Assembly: GCF_900444995.1 (NCBI RefSeq)
Contig: NZ_UAPQ01000001.1
Coordinates: forward strand, 248,001 to 312,000
Length of the DNA stretch: 64,000 bases
From: Actinomyces bovis
GTDB lineage: Bacteria; Actinomycetota; Actinomycetes; Actinomycetales; Actinomycetaceae
Reading direction: 5' to 3'
Under the pieces are notes generated by a model. It saw only the letters and a list, made by a program, of their open reading frames with translations. It did not search any database and had not been told where the DNA came from. Every line of letters begins with the position of its first letter. The stretch's first letter is position 1. Positions 33,673 to 45,708 of the stretch are shown in pieces. A program made the translations under genes and the position numbers.

Positions 33673-34677
33673 GTGGCACGGGCGACAAGGGCAGACGTGG
33701 CCAAAGCAGCAGGAGTGTCTGTGGCGACCGTATCGCATGTCATGAACGGCAGGGCCGAGGAACTGGGCTTCTCGCCCCGCACCGCTGAGCGGGTCCGGCA
33801 GGCTGCCAGGACCGTCGGTTACGTCCCGCGGGCGGCGGCGCGAACCTTCCGGTACCAGTCGAGCAAGGTGGTGGCTTTGTTCTTCCCGGACCTGCCGGTA
33901 TCTCTGCGGTTGCCTGTGTTCAATGAGGTCCTTACCGGCTGCATAGATGCGGCCCGTGCACGAGGGCACTTCGTCCTGCCGGTACCTATCTCTGCTCACC
34001 CCTGCGAGATAGTCGAGGAGACACTCCGCGAGGTGGAACTCGCCGGGGCGGTGTGCCGTGCCGACCCGTCGATGGAACCTGCTGCAGAGCTCCTCGGCCG
34101 CTCGGAGGTGCCCACGGCCTGGATCCGCACTGGCGGTGAGGCCGTGCCCGGTCCCGGCTGTGCTAGCCTGGGAATCGATGAGGCCCGCGGGGTGCGGGAG
34201 ATGCTTGAGCAGATCGACATTGACAGTGTCAGGCGCCCGGTCATACTCCTGGGGCCAGGCCAGTGGTCGGACCGGGTAAAACCTTTCCTGGAACGATTCC
34301 CCCAAGCGCAGGTACTCACCGCGCCAGGCTGGCTGGCCCAAGACGCTCGGCAGTGCATGCATGCCGTTGTGGAGCAGCGTGCTGATCTGGTGTTTACCGG
34401 CAATGACCAGCTTGGTGCCTGCGCCCTTGAGATCCTCCAGGAGCGTGGGCTGGAGGTCCCACGTGACGTCCAAGTTTTCAGCTTTGGGGACGTTGAGAGT
34501 GGCCCTGCCGCATTGCTGGGCCTGTCCTCCGTGAAGTGGCCGGTGGGGCAGCTGGGGGCGCTCGCCACCGCGGCAGTTATCGAGGGGTGTAGTAGCCCCC
34601 GCTCCGACTCTTTGTTGACCACGCTGCCGACCGGCGCGAGCCTGCGGAAAACCACGCGCCCCAGGCAGAGCCAGTGA
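33673..34677 (+). CDS. LacI-family regulator of the sulfatase locus
   Basis: This 334-residue repressor has an N-terminal helix-turn-helix (TRADVAKAAGVSVATVSHVMNG) and hinge helix (RAAARTFRYQSSKVVAL), then a sugar-binding-protein-like effector domain. The start is the GTG at 33673 with GGAAAGG upstream. It is divergent from the sulfatase operon and convergent with the MFS porter, and probably controls both in response to a sugar. A candidate operator is at 36176-36189. Confidence 0.92.
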   Translation: MARATRADVAKAAGVSVATVSHVMNGRAEELGFSPRTAERVRQAARTVGYVPRAAARTFRYQSSKVVALFFPDLPVSLRLPVFNEVLTGCIDAARARGHFVLPVPISAHPCEIVEETLREVELAGAVCRADPSMEPAAELLGRSEVPTAWIRTGGEAVPGPGCASLGIDEARGVREMLEQIDIDSVRRPVILLGPGQWSDRVKPFLERFPQAQVLTAPGWLAQDARQCMHAVVEQRADLVFTGNDQLGACALEILQERGLEVPRDVQVFSFGDVESGPAALLGLSSVKWPVGQLGALATAAVIEGCSSPRSDSLLTTLPTGASLRKTTRPRQSQ

Positions 34678-34754
34678 AGAGCCGCCCAAACCTCCACCAG
34701 AGGCAATGCACTGGCCTTGGTGGAGGCTTGGGCGCTTGCTGGGCTGCATGACGT

Positions 34755-36125
34755 TCAGTGCCCGGTGCCTGCAGCGGCGGTTTCCTGCCCAGTGACCGAC
34801 TCCAAGTGGTCAGAAGTCGAGGCTAGCCAGGGGTTGGCTAGAACTAGGAGGAACATAAGCAGGTAGACCAGCGAGAAGGGAGCGATCCCGTAGTAGCCGT
34901 ACTTGGCAACCAGGATCGGGATGAGGAAAACCACGGTGGCGGACATAACTCGCGCCATTGATTGTGTGAAGCCTGCTCCAAAGCCTCGCAGCTCCGTGGG
35001 GTAGGCCTCCACCGACCAGACGACGGAGAGCATGCCGGGCCCAAAGTAGGTGGTGAAGCTCCAGATGATGAAGGCCCCAAAGAGGAAGACTTGGGAGACT
35101 CCGCCAAATAGTCCGAGCACCGCAGCGGCCACAGTGAGGACTGCGGAGGTTGCCAGTCCCAGGGCCCGCCGGTTGACCTTGTCGATGAACAGGGCTCCCA
35201 CCAGCAGGGCGATGGCTGCTACCGAGTTGGCAGCCAAAGTGACCAGCAGGTTGTTGGATTTGGGTACACCAGCCTGCGCGAAGATGATCGGCCCCATAAA
35301 GGAGACCACCGGCCCTGCGGTGGAGTTGAGCATGAAGAAGGCCGTGCACACCAGGACGCGACGACGCGCCTCACCATGGAAGAGGGTGCGGTATTCACGG
35401 TTGGATTTCTTGGGCTTGGCTTCGGTGATCTCCTCAGACAGACCTAGTGCCCGGATGATGGCCCAGGCTTTTTGCTCCTGGCCGTTTTGGATGAGCCAGC
35501 GGGGAGATTCGGGGAGCCGACGGCGCAGCATGAGCACGATGAAGGCCGGCACAGCGGCGAAGAGGAACATGCCTCTCCAGATCCATTCCTGGTGCGCTTC
35601 GGGAACCACGGCATAGAGCACTAGAGCCAGCAGTACGGAGAAAATCGCGCCGAGCACGATCATAAGGTTGAGCAGAGAGCCCGTGATACGGCCACGCCGT
35701 GCCTTAGGGGCGATTTCTGCCAGGAAGGCGGCTGAGGTAGATAGATCCATCCCGATGGCTACACCAATCAGGAAGCGCATAACCCACAGCATCCATACCT
35801 GGGTGATGAGGGCGGCGCCGATAGCTGTAAGGATAAAAACCCATAGGTTGAAGGCGAAGACGCGTTTGCGTCCAATCCGGTCTGATAGGTCTCCGAAGAC
35901 AACCAGACCTATGGCCGTGCCAATAAAAGAGACGGCGACCAACAGGCCCTTGTCTGCGGCGGTTAAGGCGAAGTTCTTGGTCAGGAAGACCATCGCCACA
36001 CCAATCACGGTGAGGTCGTAGCCATCGATGAACTCACCGAAGGCGATCAGGGTCGAGGAGTGCTTCTTGATGAACCTAGCGCGCTGGGGGTCGATCTCGT
36101 ACGCGCCGACGTCTGTGGTGGACAT
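34755..36125 (-). CDS. MFS sugar porter-like transporter
   Basis: This 456-residue protein has 12 predicted helices, the MFS motif GDLSDRIGRKRVF between helices 2 and 3, and a central cytoplasmic loop (RRRLPESPRWLIQNGQ) with the PESPRWL sequence typical of sugar and organic-acid porters. The ATG at 36125 gives a start MSTTDVGAYEIDP; the longer frame is not needed. Its substrate may be a sulfated or desulfated sugar, from its neighbours. Confidence 0.88.
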   Translation of the reverse strand: MSTTDVGAYEIDPQRARFIKKHSSTLIAFGEFIDGYDLTVIGVAMVFLTKNFALTAADKGLLVAVSFIGTAIGLVVFGDLSDRIGRKRVFAFNLWVFILTAIGAALITQVWMLWVMRFLIGVAIGMDLSTSAAFLAEIAPKARRGRITGSLLNLMIVLGAIFSVLLALVLYAVVPEAHQEWIWRGMFLFAAVPAFIVLMLRRRLPESPRWLIQNGQEQKAWAIIRALGLSEEITEAKPKKSNREYRTLFHGEARRRVLVCTAFFMLNSTAGPVVSFMGPIIFAQAGVPKSNNLLVTLAANSVAAIALLVGALFIDKVNRRALGLATSAVLTVAAAVLGLFGGVSQVFLFGAFIIWSFTTYFGPGMLSVVWSVEAYPTELRGFGAGFTQSMARVMSATVVFLIPILVAKYGYYGIAPFSLVYLLMFLLVLANPWLASTSDHLESVTGQETAAAGTGH

Positions 36126-36175
36126 GGCTATCGCTTTCGTCAGGGACCACGCGACTTTGCGTGGATACACCCACT

Positions 36176-36189
36176 TTATCACGCGATAA
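36176..36189. promoter_or_regulatory. Candidate LacI-type operator upstream of the MFS gene
   Basis: TTATCACGCGATAA is a 14-bp dyad centred on CG with one mismatched pair, in the form expected of LacI-family operators. It lies 51 bases before the MFS start codon. No second copy was seen before the sulfatase. Confidence 0.4.
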
Positions 36190-36242
36190 TAGCTGCTGGT
36201 AAGCCTTTGAAGGTCAGTAGTGCCGCCTAAAGAACCTCCCCG

Positions 36243-36282
36243 CTCAGGAGCGCTCCAGGTAGGCCTGGGATTCCTCATCGAG
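36243..36282. repeat. recG 3'-end repeat, right copy
   Basis: This is the intact recG terminus, the partner of 30005-30044. The two direct copies bound about 6.2 kb holding the tauE, maturase, sulfatase, lacI and MFS genes. Confidence 0.9.
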
Positions 36283-38553
36283 TCGATCAGCAATAGCCAC
36301 CGCGAGCGCCCTATGCCTGCGTAACCAGGGGTCAGCGGCGACGACGTCGCTAGCCTCCTGCCGGGCGCGTGCAATCAGCGCCGCGTCCCGGCGCACCCGC
36401 AGCAGGCTCAAGCCACTAGCCCGACCGGACTGAGCGGCCCCCAGCACGTCGCCCTCACTGCGCAGCTCCAGGTCAGCCTCCGCCAGGGCGAAGCCATCGG
36501 TCGTGCTCGCAAAAGCCCGCAAGCGGTGATAGGCGGTGGTGCCCACCTGGGCACCGGTGATCGCCATGCAGATACCAGCTTTGCTGCCGCGCCCCACCCG
36601 GCCCCGCAGCTGATGCAGCTGAGACAGCCCAAAACGCTCCGCATCCAAGATGACCATCATGGTGGCCTCAGGCACATCCACCCCCACTTCCACCACGGTG
36701 GTGGCCAGCAGCAGAGGCTTGTCCCCAGAGGCGAAAGCCCCCATGGCTGCCTCCTTCTCGGCTGGCCCCATGCGGCCAGTGAGCACCCCCACACCCACAC
36801 CTGCCAAGGCGGGCTCAGCAGCTAGGCGCTGCTGCCATTCGGTGACAGAGGCCAATGGCCGGGAGTCGGCCTCAGCCTCACCAGGTGCCGTCAGCTTTAA
36901 TGGGACCTCGCCGTCGTCTTGAGTGCCGTCGTCGTCAGCGTCAATACGTGGGCAAACCACATATACGCGCCCGCCCGCGGCTACCTCCTGGGCCGCACGC
37001 TGCCAAACCCGCTCCACCCAGGACTCACGCTCCCAGGGCACCAGGTGCGTGGCCACCGGCGCGCGCCCAGCTGGCAACTCGTCCAGAATGCTGGACTCTA
37101 GGTCTCCAAATACCGTCATGGCGATGGTGCGCGGGATAGGGGTGGCGGTCATAACCAACAGGTGGGGCACCGCGCGTTCCCCTGTGGCCGGATCCAGCAC
37201 TCCCCCGCGTTCACGCAAAGCATCGCGCTGCGCCACACCAAAGCGGTGCTGCTCATCCACCACCACTAGGCCCAGACGGGGCAGTTGCACAGTCTCAGAG
37301 AGCAGCGCATGTGTGCCCACCACGATCACCGGCTCACCGGCAGCGAGATCGGCCAGCAGTTGGCGGCGTTGCGGCGCTGACGTTGAACCGGTCAGCAGCA
37401 GCACGCGAGTTGCCCGCTCAGCACCACCGAGCATGCCGCCCTCAGCCAGGGGCCCCAGCAGGGCGCGCAGAGAGGCCGCATGTTGGGCGGCCAAAACCTC
37501 CGTTGGTGCTAGCAAGGCCGCTTGCCCCCCACCCCCAACCACTTGCAGCATTGCGCGCAGAGCCACCAGGGTTTTACCCGAACCCACATCTCCTTGCAGC
37601 AGCCGCTGCATGGGGGTGGTGGAGGCCAAAGCCAATGCCAGCTCCTCCCCCACGCGCCGCTGCCCAGAGGTCAAGGTGTAAGGCAGCGCGGCGTCCAGGT
37701 CCGCGCGCAGAGAGCCAGTGGCGGCGGGAATCGGCCAGGCCACGGCAGCTTTCTCACTTTGGTGGCGCAGGCGCTGTTGAGCTAGCGCCGCCTGCAAGAC
37801 GAAGGCCTCCTCGTGACGCAGGCGCTTGCGTGCGGCCCGCCATTGCTGCTCATCTGCCGGGTGGTGCGCCCACTGGTAGGCGGTTAACACGTCGACTAAG
37901 CCGGCACTGAAGCGAATCTGCTCCGGCAGCGGCTCGGGCACCTCCCCGGGCGCTAGTTGATCCAGGAGGATGCGGACCGCCTTGGCCACACGCCAGGAGG
38001 GCAAGGCTTCACTAGCCGGATAGACGGGGATAGGGCGGACCAGCAAGGCCTCACGCTCGGCGTCGTCGAGTTCATCAAGCACCTGGAAGCGTGCACCGGT
38101 GAGCTGGTGGCGACCATGACGCAGTCCCACCTTGCCGCTCATAAGCACCGTGGCACCAGCTGGCAGACGGTCAGCGTAGGAGCGCATCATCCCGGCAGCC
38201 CCAAAAAGCACCACATCCATCTGGGAGACGCCGTCGGTGACCACCGCCTCCAGCAGCGCCGGTGGACGGCCGGAGCGGGTACGGCGGGAGGAAGCGCGCA
38301 AGACCTGGGCCTGAATAGTGGCAGTCTCACCTGCAAGCAGGGTGCGCAGGTCGGTCAGCTCCCCCCAAGACTCATAGCGACGCGGCAGGTGGCGCAGCAG
38401 GTCCGCCCCGGTGTTTAGCCCCAGAGCAGCCAAGTGCTTAGCAGTGGCGGAGCCAAGCACCCGCTCCAAAGGCCGTTCCAACAGGGGCACGGCCCCGCGC
38501 GGAGCAGCGCTCCGGTCACCGCGCCCGGGGGTATCTGCCAGCCCGTTACTCAA
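36244..38553 (-). CDS. recG: ATP-dependent DNA helicase RecG
   Basis: This 769-residue helicase remodels stalled replication forks and branched DNA. It has the N-terminal wedge domain (LRHLPRRYESWGELTDL onward), Walker A LLQGDVGSGKTLVAL, DEQH box VVDEQHRFGVAQRDAL, motif III TATPIPRT, and motif VI QLRGRVGRGSKAG. The ATG at 38553 overlaps the DAK2 gene end by 8 bases. Its 3' end is duplicated 6.2 kb away. Confidence 0.96.
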   Translation of the reverse strand: MSNGLADTPGRGDRSAAPRGAVPLLERPLERVLGSATAKHLAALGLNTGADLLRHLPRRYESWGELTDLRTLLAGETATIQAQVLRASSRRTRSGRPPALLEAVVTDGVSQMDVVLFGAAGMMRSYADRLPAGATVLMSGKVGLRHGRHQLTGARFQVLDELDDAEREALLVRPIPVYPASEALPSWRVAKAVRILLDQLAPGEVPEPLPEQIRFSAGLVDVLTAYQWAHHPADEQQWRAARKRLRHEEAFVLQAALAQQRLRHQSEKAAVAWPIPAATGSLRADLDAALPYTLTSGQRRVGEELALALASTTPMQRLLQGDVGSGKTLVALRAMLQVVGGGGQAALLAPTEVLAAQHAASLRALLGPLAEGGMLGGAERATRVLLLTGSTSAPQRRQLLADLAAGEPVIVVGTHALLSETVQLPRLGLVVVDEQHRFGVAQRDALRERGGVLDPATGERAVPHLLVMTATPIPRTIAMTVFGDLESSILDELPAGRAPVATHLVPWERESWVERVWQRAAQEVAAGGRVYVVCPRIDADDDGTQDDGEVPLKLTAPGEAEADSRPLASVTEWQQRLAAEPALAGVGVGVLTGRMGPAEKEAAMGAFASGDKPLLLATTVVEVGVDVPEATMMVILDAERFGLSQLHQLRGRVGRGSKAGICMAITGAQVGTTAYHRLRAFASTTDGFALAEADLELRSEGDVLGAAQSGRASGLSLLRVRRDAALIARARQEASDVVAADPWLRRHRALAVAIADRLDEESQAYLERS

Positions 38554-40360
38554 CGGCGATCAGGACGTCGGGGGCCGGTTGCCCGCCCGCATGGATCACA
38601 ACCTCCACGTCATAAAAGCCGTGCCCGTACGCGGAGGAACTGACGGCGCTGTTCACGGTGGCGCCAATATCAGGGGCGGCATCGCGCCCCAAAATGACGG
38701 TCACCAATTCGACGCCGTGACGCAGCGCGTTAGCCAAGGCGGCAGCAACCGCATCCGGCTCGGCCTGCTCCCCAGACAAGGCAATCGTGCGCACAGCGGC
38801 GGCAGCGGAAGCGGCCCGTGCAGTGGCCTCCCCCAGAGTGTCAGTGTTGACATGCCCTGCCACGGTGACGGCGGCTGCCAGCACGCCGGCCTCGTCGTTG
38901 GTGTCGCAGACGAGGAGCTGGAGGGCGGGGCTGCCCGCGGCTGGCAGTGTGCCGCGGCTGCGCTCCCCACCGGGCCCAGCCACGCAGGAGACGGCGGAGC
39001 GCGCCTGTAGGTGGCGAGCAGCTTCATGCGCCTGGGTGGCAGAGGCAGCGTCGCAGGGCAGCACTAGGACCTGACTGGTGCCCAGGTCACCGGCGGCCCG
39101 CACAATGCCCTCCCGCTGCGGGTTCAAGACCACCACAGCGCCGGTGCGCGCCAGCTGTTCAATCAGACCGGGGGCGCGTGTGCAGGCGATTACCCCGATG
39201 CCGGGGCGGGCGGTGCTGCGAGGAGCCGGGCCAGCGGCTTCCCCCGCCTTGCGACGGTGGGCCGCGAGGCGCTCAAAAGAGACCACTGAGGCTCCAGGAT
39301 TGCGGTGCCCACGGGGAAGGGGCGGTTCGGCGGTGGGAGCATCCTGCACCAGGGCGGTGCGGTGCAGGTGGTGCACGCAGACCTGGCGGACTGATCCACT
39401 GCGGGGCAGGGCAGCCCGGGGGGTGTCAGTGTGCACATGTACCTGGAACAGGCCCACGCCTAGGGCGTCTGGGGTGCCGACTACGCCCACACTGTCACCG
39501 ATCTGTTCCAGAGTGCTGCGCAGTTCGGCAGCCTGGGCGGCGGTGGCTTCCAGCAGGTACATGACCTCGAACTCACCTGTGGAGCTTCCCTCCACTTGTT
39601 CGGCGCCGTGGGTGATGCCTCCGGCGGCTAGCTCTAGGAGCATCTGATGAGCGACGTCGGTAAGGGGGGCGGCGGTGGCGGCGGCAGCCTGTGGGGTTTC
39701 GCCTCCCGGGTGTCCAGGGCCGGCAGCTACGGCGTCGCTCAGGGCTGTGAATAGGAGCATTAGGGCGGCGCCGCCGGCATCCACCGGACCATGCCCCAGG
39801 CCTGCAGTCTCCACCACTGACTCTTGAGCACCCAAGGCGGCAGCAGCAGCCACAGAGGCGAGGCTGGGGGTGGCTTTAGGGTCCTGGAGGGCGCCGCGCG
39901 CGGCGATGGCGGCATCTTGCGCCACGGTTAGCAGGGTGCCATCCACTGGGCGCGAGACGGCGGCGCGAGTGTCTTTGGCCATGCGCTCGTAAGCGTGCAC
40001 CAGTTCCACTGGCCGCAAGCCCCTGGGATCTGGGGCCTGAGCGGATACGTCAGCCAAAGCTGCCAGGGCTTGAGAAAGCAGCAGGCCGGAGTTGCCGCGG
40101 GCGCCGCGCACCGCACCGTCTGCGGCGGCACGGGCCGTCTGGGCGACGTCGGGCCGCTGCGGCAGCAGGGCCAGAGCATCAGCGGCGGCCCGGATGGTCA
40201 GCAAGAAATTGGTGCCGGTGTCAGCGTCAGGGACAGGAAAGACGTTCAGGCAGTCCACTAGGTCCTGACTGGCCTCAGCTACAGCCTGGGCTAGACGCAG
40301 CCAACGAGTCAGCACGGGAGCGCTCAGGGCAATGGCAGGAGTGGGGGTGGTGTCAGGCAC
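38546..40360 (-). CDS. DAK2-domain (FakA/YloV-like) kinase protein
   Basis: This 604-residue protein has an N-terminal DAK2 phosphotransfer domain with the Mg-binding FPVPDADTGTNFLLT motif and GARGNSGLLLSQ, a middle domain with HVHTDTPRAAL, and a C-terminal YloV-like domain. In Firmicutes FakA phosphorylates fatty acids carried by FakB; no FakB is seen here. The GTG at 40360 with GGAGGGAGA upstream is preferred over 40993, which would run through rpmB. It is coupled with recG, a common actinobacterial pair. Confidence 0.88.
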   Translation of the reverse strand: MPDTTPTPAIALSAPVLTRWLRLAQAVAEASQDLVDCLNVFPVPDADTGTNFLLTIRAAADALALLPQRPDVAQTARAAADGAVRGARGNSGLLLSQALAALADVSAQAPDPRGLRPVELVHAYERMAKDTRAAVSRPVDGTLLTVAQDAAIAARGALQDPKATPSLASVAAAAALGAQESVVETAGLGHGPVDAGGAALMLLFTALSDAVAAGPGHPGGETPQAAAATAAPLTDVAHQMLLELAAGGITHGAEQVEGSSTGEFEVMYLLEATAAQAAELRSTLEQIGDSVGVVGTPDALGVGLFQVHVHTDTPRAALPRSGSVRQVCVHHLHRTALVQDAPTAEPPLPRGHRNPGASVVSFERLAAHRRKAGEAAGPAPRSTARPGIGVIACTRAPGLIEQLARTGAVVVLNPQREGIVRAAGDLGTSQVLVLPCDAASATQAHEAARHLQARSAVSCVAGPGGERSRGTLPAAGSPALQLLVCDTNDEAGVLAAAVTVAGHVNTDTLGEATARAASAAAAVRTIALSGEQAEPDAVAAALANALRHGVELVTVILGRDAAPDIGATVNSAVSSSAYGHGFYDVEVVIHAGGQPAPDVLIAVE

Positions 40361-40462
40361 GGCGTCTCCCTCCTGCCCTGAATATTTACAGTGGCCTGGT
40401 TTGGCAGACTCTGCTGCCCTGGTCCAGGTGGCGGGTCTGGGCTGTCCGCCTTGGCAAAGGTT

Positions 40463-40504
40463 ACCTGGCAGGCCTGGTTGTGCCTCACCCCACGCCTGCC
40501 AGGT
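40463..40504. promoter_or_regulatory. Inverted repeat between DAK2 and rpmB
   Basis: ACCTGGCAGG (40463-40472) and CCTGCCAGGT (40495-40504) are perfect complements 22 bases apart, in the divergent promoter region. It could be an operator or an RNA hairpin; the role is unknown. Confidence 0.35.
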
Positions 40505-40627
40505 TTGGGGCCGGTAGGGCGCTTCGGCTATGGTTGCGGGGTTGCCCGCGGCGCGTACCGTCGGGCGGTAGACCTGGCGCAGGGCCTGCAGGCTCCGCGC
40601 TCCGCAAGAAGATTTCAGGAGTGAACC

Positions 40628-40819
40628 GTGGCTGCTGTGTGCGACGTCTGCGGCAAGGGCCCCATCTTCGGCAAGAGCGTCTCGCACTCCCACGTGCGGA
40701 CCAGCCGCCGTTGGAACCCGAACATCCAGCGCGTGCGTGCGATCGTGAAGGGCGCCCCCAAGCGCCTGAACGTGTGCACGTCCTGCCTCAAGGCCGGGAA
40801 GGTTACCCGCAACGCCTGA
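40628..40819 (+). CDS. rpmB: 50S ribosomal protein L28
   Basis: This 63-residue protein starts MAAVCDVCGKGPIFGKSVSHSH and holds two CxxC pairs (CDVC and CTSC), so it is the zinc-binding form. It starts at a GTG with CAGGAG upstream. L28 is a large-subunit protein. It is divergent from DAK2-recG. Gene content changes sharply just after it. Confidence 0.97.
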   Translation: MAAVCDVCGKGPIFGKSVSHSHVRTSRRWNPNIQRVRAIVKGAPKRLNVCTSCLKAGKVTRNA

Positions 40820-40900
40820 GTTGCGGCACCAGCCCTCCGGCTCAGCCAGGCCGTCGTCGCCCCCGTGGTGACGGCGGCCTTCTGCTGCTGCTTGCTGCTG

Positions 40901-40942
40901 CTGGGCGCCCCCGCGGCGCCACCTAGGGCCGGGGGCGCCCAG
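40901..40942. terminator. Hairpin between rpmB and the GPH symporter gene
   Basis: CTGGGCGCCCCC (40901-40912) and GGGGGCGCCCAG (40931-40942) form a perfect 12-bp stem between two convergent genes. A CTG-rich low-complexity run (40882-40903) precedes it. Confidence 0.7.
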
Positions 40943-40952
40943 CGCCTGACGG

Positions 40953-42350
40953 TCAGGCCTGCGCCGCATGCTCCACCGAGGCGGCCGCCTCACCGCGGAG
41001 CCGCTCGTTGACCTGCTCGACGTCGATGAACCACAGGAGCCCCATGACCACCAGGAAGGCGGCGGTCGGCAGCCAGAGGTAGGAGACCTGCAGCATGGTG
41101 ATCACGGAGTGCGGCTGCTCGACCGTCTGCCCGGAGGTGGAGCTCACGTACCCGGCGGCGCTCAGGAGCCAGCCGGACATGGCGGTTCCCAGTCCCCCGC
41201 CGAGCTTGGTGCCCAGCGAGGTGCAGGAGAACATGAGCCCGTCCACCCGCTTGCCGGAGCGCAGGTAGGTGTACTCACTGGCCTCCGCGATCAGCGCCGT
41301 CAGCGTGCCCTGCAGCGCGGAGGTGCCCAGCATGGCCACCGCCGTGAAGAAGAGCATCACCGGGACGTTCAGCATGTACCCGCCCACGATGATGCCGACG
41401 CGGGCGGCGATCGCGACCACGTAGCCCCACAGGTCCACGCGCCGCATGTTCCCGACCTTGGCCACGATAAAGGGCAGCACGAGCAGGCCGAGCATCTGCG
41501 GGACGTTGGAGGCCCAGGCGAAGGCCCCCAGCAGCTTCGGGTCGTGCAGGACGTAGGTCATGAAGTAGATGCCCATACCGTTGAGCGCCCCGAAGAGCTG
41601 CATGATGATGAACATGACCACCAGGAGCATGTAGTACCTGTTGGCGCGCAGCAGCTGCAGCGACTCCTTGAGCGGGATCCGGTCCTCGACCGCGCCGGCC
41701 CCGGCGTCGGCCAGCTCCTCAGGAGTGAGCTCCCGCACGGAGAAGACCGCCACGCTGTTCCAGAAGAGCCCTATCAGGGCGTAGATGACGGCGACCGCCC
41801 GCCAGCCCTCCGCCCCGCCTCCCAGCGCGTCCACGGCACCGACTGTGGCAGCCTGGATCGCCAGGCTCGTGCCGAAGGCGAAGACGAAGCGGATCGAGCC
41901 CATCTGCACCCGCTCGTTGGCGTTCTTCGTGATGAGCGCCGTCAGCGCGCCGTAGGCGATGTTGTTCGCCGTGTAGAAGCCCGCGTTCAGCAGGGAGTAG
42001 GCCACGAAGAACCAGGCGTACTTGGCGGTGTCCCCCAGGCTGACGGGGATCGCGAATATCGCGATGATCATGGCGGCGCACCCGAAGAAGCCCCAGAACA
42101 TCCAGGGCCGGGCCTTGCCCATCCGCGAGCGCGTCTTGTCCATCAGGACCCCGAATATGAAGTCCGAGAAGCCGTCGAACAGCTTGGAGAGCATCATCAG
42201 GGTGCCGACGACCCCGGCGCTCATCCCCTGGGTGTCGGTCAGGTAGATCATGACGAAGAACGCCAGGAAGGCGTAGACGACGTTCCCGGCGATGTCTCCG
42301 GTGCCGTATCCGAGCTTGTTGTACCACTTCAGGTACTTCTTGTCGTTCAT
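40953..42350 (-). CDS. GPH-family glycoside/sugar:cation symporter
   Basis: This 465-residue protein has 12 helices and the glycoside-pentoside-hexuronide family opening LKWYNKLGYGTGDIAGN, with SKLFDGFSDFIFGVLMDKTRSRMGKARPW containing the cation/sugar-site Asp residues. GAGGAGAAG precedes the ATG. It lies 33 bases after lacZ in the same direction, so lactose or another beta-galactoside is the likely substrate. The gene is clearly GC-richer than the recG or ddl regions. Confidence 0.93.
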   Translation of the reverse strand: MNDKKYLKWYNKLGYGTGDIAGNVVYAFLAFFVMIYLTDTQGMSAGVVGTLMMLSKLFDGFSDFIFGVLMDKTRSRMGKARPWMFWGFFGCAAMIIAIFAIPVSLGDTAKYAWFFVAYSLLNAGFYTANNIAYGALTALITKNANERVQMGSIRFVFAFGTSLAIQAATVGAVDALGGGAEGWRAVAVIYALIGLFWNSVAVFSVRELTPEELADAGAGAVEDRIPLKESLQLLRANRYYMLLVVMFIIMQLFGALNGMGIYFMTYVLHDPKLLGAFAWASNVPQMLGLLVLPFIVAKVGNMRRVDLWGYVVAIAARVGIIVGGYMLNVPVMLFFTAVAMLGTSALQGTLTALIAEASEYTYLRSGKRVDGLMFSCTSLGTKLGGGLGTAMSGWLLSAAGYVSSTSGQTVEQPHSVITMLQVSYLWLPTAAFLVVMGLLWFIDVEQVNERLRGEAAASVEHAAQA

Positions 42351-42383
42351 AGGGATCTTCTCCTCGTTGAGGCGTGGTTGGGG

Positions 42384-45530
<3,147 letters not shown>

Positions 45531-45541
45531 TCATGCCACCC

Positions 45542-45561
45542 AAATGGCGACGTCGCCATTT
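45542..45561. promoter_or_regulatory. Perfect LacI-type operator O1
   Basis: AAATGGCGACGTCGCCATTT is a perfect 20-bp palindrome centred on CG. It overlaps the proposed lacZ -10 box, so a bound LacI-family protein would block transcription. Confidence 0.7.
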
Positions 45562-45587
45562 TGGTCACCGTCACTTCCAGGTGTCAA
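45558..45587 (-). promoter_or_regulatory. lacZ promoter
   Basis: On the minus strand a consensus TTGACA (45587-45582) is followed after 18 bases by CAAAAT (45563-45558). The -10 overlaps operator O1. It leaves a leader of about 80 bases before the lacZ ATG. Confidence 0.6.
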
Positions 45588-45619
45588 TAGAAAAACTAAC
45601 CTCAGACTCTCCTCTTGGA

Positions 45620-45639
45620 GAATGTTGACGTCATCATTC
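45620..45639. promoter_or_regulatory. Second LacI-type operator O2
   Basis: GAATGTTGACGTCATCATTC is a 20-bp dyad with one mismatched pair and the same AATG...GACGTC core as O1. Its centre is 78 bases from that of O1, close enough for a DNA loop. Confidence 0.6.
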
Positions 45640-45708
45640 TGAGCTGCGGCAGGGGTGGCGCACACCCCAGTCCCCAGCCACCCTGTCCGCCGTTGGTAGG
45701 GTCTGGCC

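Noticed and set aside
30037-36282. Integrase or transposase within the recG-tail island
   Set aside because: All five genes are assigned to other functions and no remnant of a recombinase was seen, so the island cannot be called an active mobile element.
40882-40903. CTG triplet run as a repeat array
   Set aside because: Only a few interrupted units; low-complexity spacer before a terminator, not a CRISPR or satellite.
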